Shown here in pieces: positions 60,098 to 64,000 of a stretch of DNA of 64,000 bases (the stretch's first letter is position 1; each line of letters starts with the position of its first letter). The stretch is from Parvularcula sp. IMCC14364. GTDB lineage: Bacteria > Pseudomonadota > Alphaproteobacteria > Caulobacterales > Parvularculaceae. A model generated the notes under the pieces. That model did no database searches, was not told the origin of the DNA, and saw only the letters and a list, made by a program, of their open reading frames with translations. The position numbers were made by a program, and so were the translations under genes. Location of the stretch: contig NZ_CP132334.1 of assembly GCF_030758415.1 (NCBI RefSeq), positions 1,488,001 to 1,552,000 on the forward strand. The letters run 5' to 3'.

Positions 60098-60250
60098 GAT
60101 CAACCCTTCTGAATCAGAAAATCACAGCATGTTTCATTCATATTCCCTACCAGACCGTTAACCAGGAACGAACGCCCGATTTCCCGCAACTCTTGCAGCA
60201 AAGAGGGCTTGTTTTTGCCTGTGGTGAGCGCTAGGAACCGATGTCTGATC

Positions 60251-60340
60251 GGGCAGGTGGCTGAGTGGTCGAAAGCGGCGGTCTTGAAAACCGTTGGGCG
60301 TTTGCGCGTCCCGGGGGTTCGAATCCCTCCCTGCCCGCCA
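60251..60340 (+). tRNA. tRNA-Ser (anticodon UGA)
   Basis: Acceptor GGGCAGG pairs with CCTGCCC, then discriminator G and encoded CCA. The anticodon stem GCGGT/ACCGT holds the loop CTTGAAA, so the anticodon is TGA. A variable arm follows and the T-loop GTTCGAATC is present. The 3' end is a classic phage attachment site and an integrase gene lies 47 bases downstream. Confidence 0.95.
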
Positions 60341-60386
60341 GACTCAGTGCCTACTAAGTGATTGATTTCATTAGGCTGGTTCATAC

Positions 60387-61538
60387 TCATTTCCCATCTC
60401 CGCCAGTTGTGTTCACACTTTGAACCGCGAGAACATTTCGTCCTTCCAGTCGTTTGTTTCTGATCTGCCTGGACCTCTGCACGGTTTTGGGGGTGTAAGT
60501 TTTCTCAAGGAAGCTGTCCTTATTGAGAGTATTTGCGAGCATTTCCGCGCGTTCGTCGGGGCTCGCATCACCAAGCTGTGCTTCTAGGTTGGCCGATCGC
60601 CTGATATCCTGAAATCGACGCTTCTCATTCTCACCAAATGCAGCCTCGCGTACTAGTCGAAAATCACTAAGGAATCTGGGTTTCAGATACTCGTGGCTAT
60701 CACGAGAAGTGCGAAGAAACGGTTGGTTACTAGGAATTACAATCCCTAGCTGATTGACATACGAACGTATGTCTTTGTGTAACCGGTCGCTGATTGCGGC
60801 AATTACGTCGCTACCTGTTTTTGACCGAGATGTATCGATCCAAGCACCAAAAGCATCACTTTCGATACAATCGAGATTCAGACTTCGCACATCTACGGGC
60901 GATAGCGCTGTCTCCCATCCGATTCGGATTGCGAGCGACATTGCAGGCTTGCCGATGTCATTTGCTGTCATCACGAGACGTGAAATCTCGGCTGCAAACC
61001 AGTATTGGCTCCTGCCTTTTGGTTGAGTGTTTTTCACAACTGCGGCTGGCGATTGGCTGAGAACATGATGCTTGACCGCAGCATTAAAGAGAGCCTTTGC
61101 AATCTTCACGACGCGCCAGCGAATGTTGATTCCCTTACGGTCTTCCAAGTCGTACGCGAACGACTCAAACTCACCTGGTGTTATCTGGTTGATGATCCTG
61201 CGCCCGTAAATTGGATCAAGATACTTCCAGCAGTTCTCCCACTCCGTTCGGGTGGTAGGCTTTTTACGCGACCAGGTCGGGGTCTTGCGATACGCCTCAA
61301 AAAACGCGCCTAACGACGCCTGGGGGTAAGCTGATGTTTTAACAACATCCCCCCTGCCCGCCAGCTCTAGGAACTCGTGATACAATCTCCAAGCCAACGC
61401 CTCTGAATTGCGTCCATGTACACCTAGCGGCGTGCTAGAGTTCATGCCTGTTTCGCTCGCACGCTGTTTACCTAATTCGAAATAGGCTCTGCCCTTGCGA
61501 ATTTTATAATATGGTGGTTTGTCACGCCTGACCATCAT
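60387..61538 (-). CDS. Tyrosine recombinase / phage integrase
   Basis: About 383 residues from the ATG at 61538. SAM-like N-terminal core-binding domain about 100-190. Catalytic domain: T-A-L-S-P-V-D-V-R-S-L where the canonical first Arg is Ser, beta-hairpin Lys in R-S-K-T-G-S-D, second Arg in D-I-R-R-S-A, and the nucleophile in K-T-Y-T-P. It reads toward tRNA-Ser, its probable attachment site. The start overlaps the stop of the 69-residue ORF. Confidence 0.88.
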   Translation of the reverse strand: MMVRRDKPPYYKIRKGRAYFELGKQRASETGMNSSTPLGVHGRNSEALAWRLYHEFLELAGRGDVVKTSAYPQASLGAFFEAYRKTPTWSRKKPTTRTEWENCWKYLDPIYGRRIINQITPGEFESFAYDLEDRKGINIRWRVVKIAKALFNAAVKHHVLSQSPAAVVKNTQPKGRSQYWFAAEISRLVMTANDIGKPAMSLAIRIGWETALSPVDVRSLNLDCIESDAFGAWIDTSRSKTGSDVIAAISDRLHKDIRSYVNQLGIVIPSNQPFLRTSRDSHEYLKPRFLSDFRLVREAAFGENEKRRFQDIRRSANLEAQLGDASPDERAEMLANTLNKDSFLEKTYTPKTVQRSRQIRNKRLEGRNVLAVQSVNTTGGDGK

Positions 61539-61731
61539 CCACCATGCTTTCAATTTTTGCTTGGATGTCGTCAGCGCCGGAATCTAAACTACCGACTAGG
61601 ACGTACACTTCCTTACCACGCTTACCAACTTTGTATTCGGTCAAGCCTTCAGCACGCGCCGCCGCGATAGCCCTCTGTATTTGCAAGTCAGGCTTAGAGG
61701 GGAGAATATGGTTAGCCTTTCGAGCGCTCAT
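61522..61731 (-). CDS. Small phage-island protein, unknown
   Basis: 69 residues. Charged and helical, with Q-R-A-I-A-A-A-R-A-E-G-L then a beta-like Y-K-V-G-K-R-G-K-E-V-Y-V-L-V. Begins two bases after the stop of the HTH gene and overlaps the integrase start, so the three are one operon. It might act with the integrase, but no family was recognised. Confidence 0.6.
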   Translation of the reverse strand: MSARKANHILPSKPDLQIQRAIAAARAEGLTEYKVGKRGKEVYVLVGSLDSGADDIQAKIESMVDDGQA

Positions 61732-61733
61732 CT

Positions 61734-62333
61734 TTATTGCTCAGCCTCCAGTATCTGAAACAGTTCTTCAAGGACATCCCCGAAAATTTGCTCAACAGGC
61801 AGAATAACTATGGGTTTCCTTGCCCAATCTTGCTCGTCGCCTCTGTCAGGCACCTTCATTCCTAAAAGTGATTCACCCCAAGCATAGGGTGCCATTACTG
61901 GAGTGCCCGTCTCCCTGTCCAAATGAATAATCAACCGGGTTTCTTTACGGTAACCATTCTCATCGGAGTGTAGGTGGCTGTTCTCTCGACGCATCCAGGC
62001 CGCGCAGTGATTAACAACATGTTCCGCAACAGGCGCCGCGGATGATGGGTCTACTGACAGCAGTTTGTTTAGGTCACCGATAACTCGTAGCCGAACAGTA
62101 TCTAATGCCGAGAACATAATTCTACCCAGCCTGTTTTTCTTTCCGACCGGTAACGTTTCACGCCTAAGAAAATTTCTTATGCTACCCTCCGAGAGTCCGG
62201 ACGCCTTACTGGCTTCAGCGACAGTGAAGGCGTAATCTGTGGGATCAAAGGGAGTACCAGAAAGCTCATGCTGCTCATCAAGCGTGGGCATATGCCTTGC
62301 TAAAATACGTGCCGCTTCATTTTCTTTTGCCAT
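61734..62333 (-). CDS. HTH (MerR-like/excisionase-type) protein
   Basis: 199 residues, GGAG seven bases before the ATG. Residues about 33-70 form a MerR-like winged helix: F-T-V-A-E-A-S-K-A-S-G-L-S-E-G-S-I-R-N-F-L-R-R. The C-terminal half is not recognised. Upstream of the integrase in the same operon; a regulator or recombination directionality role is possible. Confidence 0.65.
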   Translation of the reverse strand: MAKENEAARILARHMPTLDEQHELSGTPFDPTDYAFTVAEASKASGLSEGSIRNFLRRETLPVGKKNRLGRIMFSALDTVRLRVIGDLNKLLSVDPSSAAPVAEHVVNHCAAWMRRENSHLHSDENGYRKETRLIIHLDRETGTPVMAPYAWGESLLGMKVPDRGDEQDWARKPIVILPVEQIFGDVLEELFQILEAEQ

Positions 62334-62506
62334 GCGAATTCTCCATTATTCGCACAACTTACCATGAGTCACGTGACTAACTCAAGCGTCAAATGAAATA
62401 AAATGCACCTTCCGTTAAGGTTGCAACAGCATTCACCTGTAATCTGCTAAACCAGCAGGGAGTAGGTGGCTCTGCGCGAGCCACCTGTCCGCGATACAGT
62501 AAAGGA

Positions 62507-62698
62507 TTAAACCAGCAGCTTGTGTTCTTTTCGGAGCTTGTCCTTCAGCACTTCCTGCTCGTCCAAAGCGGCAGCCCTGATCCAGCTAAGATTATCGCGG
62601 TGATCCCGATCCAACCATTCATCGCCAGCACTCATGGCCCATATGAACGCCTGCAATCGGCTGAAGCGCTCTTCAATGGAAAATTTTGTATCAGTCAT
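62507..62698 (-). CDS. Small phage-island protein, unknown
   Basis: 63 residues from the ATG at 62698 (GGGAGGT five bases upstream); an ATG at 62713 would overlap the upstream gene. Helical, W-A-M-S-A-G-D-E-W-L-D-R-D-H-R-D-N-L. Same operon as 62710-63030. Not recognised. Confidence 0.5.
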   Translation of the reverse strand: MTDTKFSIEERFSRLQAFIWAMSAGDEWLDRDHRDNLSWIRAAALDEQEVLKDKLRKEHKLLV

Positions 62699-62709
62699 AT
62701 CTACCTCCC

Positions 62710-63030
62710 TCATTTGACATGCCGCATAACGTCAGCCTTGATTGCAGCAAACCAAACCAGCTGCCGGTAGTTTTTGAAATCACTCATCGATTCCAGGATT
62801 TCCTCCTCATAAAGGCGAAATTTGGCTCTGATAATCCAATCGAGGCTCGCGGGCATCGTCATGAAACGATCTAACGAATCATTCAGTTCATCGAATAATG
62901 CCTGCCCTTCCTTCTGGGACGAATTTTGGGCTGCATTGTCAAAATCAGCCCGCGCTTGGGAAAGCCTTTTCCAAGCCTGAACCTGATCCTCTCTTTCTTT
63001 CGCGTCGATTTGATTCACTGTATCCGACAT
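62710..63030 (-). CDS. Helical phage-island protein, unknown
   Basis: 106 residues, GGAG site. Almost entirely predicted helical and charged (A-K-E-R-E-D-Q-V-Q-A-W-K-R-L-S-Q-A-R), ending F-A-A-I-K-A-D-V-M-R. First gene leftward from the divergent regulatory region. Not recognised. Confidence 0.5.
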   Translation of the reverse strand: MSDTVNQIDAKEREDQVQAWKRLSQARADFDNAAQNSSQKEGQALFDELNDSLDRFMTMPASLDWIIRAKFRLYEEEILESMSDFKNYRQLVWFAAIKADVMRHVK

Positions 63031-63053
63031 TGCTATCTCCGTTGCTAGATTTT

Positions 63054-63068
63054 CGTAACAGTGCTACG
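63054..63068. promoter_or_regulatory. Palindromic operator-like site 1
   Basis: CGTAACAGTGCTACG is symmetric at 12 of 15 positions. It lies between the divergent genes 62710-63030 and 63113-63352, the usual place for a phage repressor site. Confidence 0.5.
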
Positions 63069-63102
63069 ATACATATTATCAAAAACACATCAAGAGAAAT
63101 CG

Positions 63103-63113
63103 TAACCCGGTTA
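63103..63113. promoter_or_regulatory. Palindromic operator-like site 2
   Basis: TAACCCGGTTA is a perfect inverted repeat around a central base and ends on the first base of the XRE gene's ATG. This suggests self-control of that gene. Confidence 0.45.
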
Positions 63114-63352
63114 TGAATTTGACTAGCACACAAGTAAAAATGGCACGTGCCGCACTCGGTCTGGGCGTCAGGGATCTAGCCGAACTAGCGGGCGTTTCTC
63201 AGGATACGATATCCAGAATTGAACGAGGAGAAGTGTTAAAGACGGCTACAGTGGCAACTATCTACCAAGCACTAGAAACGGCTGGCGTTCAATTTATTCC
63301 CGAGAATGGCGGCGGTCCTGGAGTGAGATTAAGAAAATGTCCCACAGACTAA
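63113..63352 (+). CDS. XRE-family helix-turn-helix regulator
   Basis: 79 residues. M-A-R-A-A-L-G-L-G-V-R-D-L-A-E-L-A-G-V-S-Q-D-T-I-S-R-I-E-R-G is a clean Cro/CI-type HTH (residues about 8-40), followed by a short C-terminal E-T-A-G-V-Q-F-I motif common in small alphaproteobacterial XRE proteins. Flanked by palindromes and divergent from the 62.7-kb genes. Likely the local switch regulator. Confidence 0.85.
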   Translation: MNLTSTQVKMARAALGLGVRDLAELAGVSQDTISRIERGEVLKTATVATIYQALETAGVQFIPENGGGPGVRLRKCPTD

Positions 63353-63401
63353 AGAACAGAGACTTCAAAGCCCTTATGGTGGAAGATTGTAGGAGATTTA
63401 T

Positions 63402-63620
63402 ATGAACAAATGGCACATGGACGCATTGCAACACGTCAGAACCGAAACGGACCAAGCTAAGGTCGTGGGATGTGACTTCTTCGCCAAAGGACAGCTACCA
63501 GCTGGGATTGGATGGGGGACTCTAGAAGATTTGGAAAAAGCTGGGTTTGTGGAATTCTCGAGTAAGAGTCCAAACCGACAGATCAGAATCACCGATCTCG
63601 GCAGGAAGCAACTGGATTAA
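63402..63620 (+). CDS. Small winged-helix-like protein
   Basis: 72 residues, GGAG site upstream. L-E-D-L-E-K-A-G-F-V-E-F-S-S-K-S-P-N-R-Q-I-R-I-T-D-L-G-R looks like the wing and last helix of a MarR-like winged helix. Unknown function; follows the XRE gene by 49 bases and may share its transcript. Confidence 0.5.
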   Translation: MNKWHMDALQHVRTETDQAKVVGCDFFAKGQLPAGIGWGTLEDLEKAGFVEFSSKSPNRQIRITDLGRKQLD

Positions 63621-63735
63621 CCCCGTCGCGATAGGGGAGAGTACCATCCACGGGGTCTGGGGGTTGATCAATGCACGGCACTCACCCAGTAATCCGTGCC
63701 CGCGCCAAGTCCATCAGGACACCCCGCGGGAAGGC

Positions 63736-63999
63736 TTAACTTGATTGCCAGTCAACCAATGACAAAGCCGAATTCATTTCCGAATCAGTCAGGCCGCCTT
63801 CCTTGGCGGAAATCATGGCGCTGACTATTGCAGTCAGGGATCTTGCCCTGCCCCCGGCATCAAAAGCCTGGAGCGGGCGCATCACATCGAGCCTCACGTT
63901 TGTTCCCAGCTTCTTTGACAATTCCTGGGCCATGCAGTGAGCGATAGGCTGCAACTGCCACTGCGCAAGATGTCTTTGCGCTTCACGTGTCATCGGGCC
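63736..63999 (-). CDS. HK97-type phage portal protein, C-terminal part
   Basis: About 87 codons visible; the gene runs off the right edge. G-P-M-T-R-E-A-Q-R-H-L-A-Q-W-Q-L-Q-P-I-A-H and L-D-V-M-R-P-L-Q-A-F-D-A-G-G-R-A-R-S-L are patterns I associate with the C-terminus of HK97-family portal proteins, including gene-transfer-agent types. The portal is the DNA entry vertex. Whether the rest of the gene is intact cannot be seen. Confidence 0.65.
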   Translation of the reverse strand, partial: GPMTREAQRHLAQWQLQPIAHCMAQELSKKLGTNVRLDVMRPLQAFDAGGRARSLTAIVSAMISAKEGGLTDSEMNSALSLVDWQSS

Positions 64000-64000
64000 A

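Larger units (their letters stand above)
60387..64000. mobile_element. Left end of a tRNA-Ser-inserted prophage or phage-like island
   Basis: Starts just after the tRNA-Ser gene with an integrase facing it. Then come small ORFs, a divergent XRE regulator region and an HK97-type portal fragment. The far attachment site lies outside the window, so extent and completeness are unknown. Confidence 0.75.

Noticed and set aside
63620-63735. Possible tRNA-like or attachment site with a GCACGG/CCGTGC hairpin
   Set aside because: No cloverleaf, and no copy of the tRNA-Ser 3' end is visible there.

Overview
This window is a piece of an alphaproteobacterial chromosome. The evidence is the gene order dnaE / rpsB-tsf-pyrH-frr-uppS-cdsA-dxr-rseP-bamA-skp-lpxD-fabZ-lpxA-lpxI-lpxB, the short prolyl-tRNA synthetase without the editing insertion, LpxI instead of LpxH, a 240-residue LexA with operators of the direct-repeat type GTTC-N7-GTTC, and the blocks ppiD-trpE / trpG-trpD-trpC, tpiA-secG-pyrG-eno and tmk-holB-tatD-MBL. 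GC content is moderate. I cannot name the genus from sequence alone.

Layout: 0-5 kb holds a metal-type accessory region on the minus strand: a DUF3299 protein, an ABC permease with a histidine-rich loop and its ATPase, then a membrane anchor protein plus a HupE/UreJ-type protein. The last two lie between two copies of a 30-base repeat derived from the ABC operon. 5-9.6 kb has proS, lolC/E-lolD and purU. At 9.69-9.85 kb a LexA-type operator precedes a 31-codon single-membrane-segment ORF, just upstream of dnaE. 13.5-29 kb is the translation / isoprenoid / outer-membrane assembly / lipid A block. 29-37.4 kb carries gltA and gltX (minus), a comEC gene broken by two nested IS3-family elements, and lexA with its own operator. 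37.4-44.3 kb is the tryptophan block, with a polysaccharide-deacetylase-like gene inserted in the opposite direction between trpE and trpG. 44.4-51.6 kb holds tpiA, a hydrolase, secG, pyrG, rpmF, a Cys-rich lipoprotein and eno. 51.6-53.4 kb is an AT-rich variable island with small membrane ORFs, a GC-rich foldable patch, a lipoprotein and the C-terminal stump of a larger protein. 53.4-60.1 kb returns to core genes: hydrolase, MBL hydrolase, tatD, holB, tmk, dacF-type carboxypeptidase and rlpA.

At 60.25 kb a tRNA-Ser(UGA) gene is followed by a tyrosine integrase, small ORFs, a divergent regulatory switch with palindromic operators and, at the window edge, the C-terminus of an HK97-type portal protein. 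This is the left end of a prophage or phage-derived island that continues outside the window.

The most interesting points are the SOS-type small membrane protein ORF upstream of dnaE (similar in size, topology and apparent control to SidA-type division inhibitors), the fully reconstructable nested IS insertion that disrupts comEC, the repeat-flanked HupE module, and the truncated NxC-motif protein with a downstream lipoprotein in the AT-rich island.
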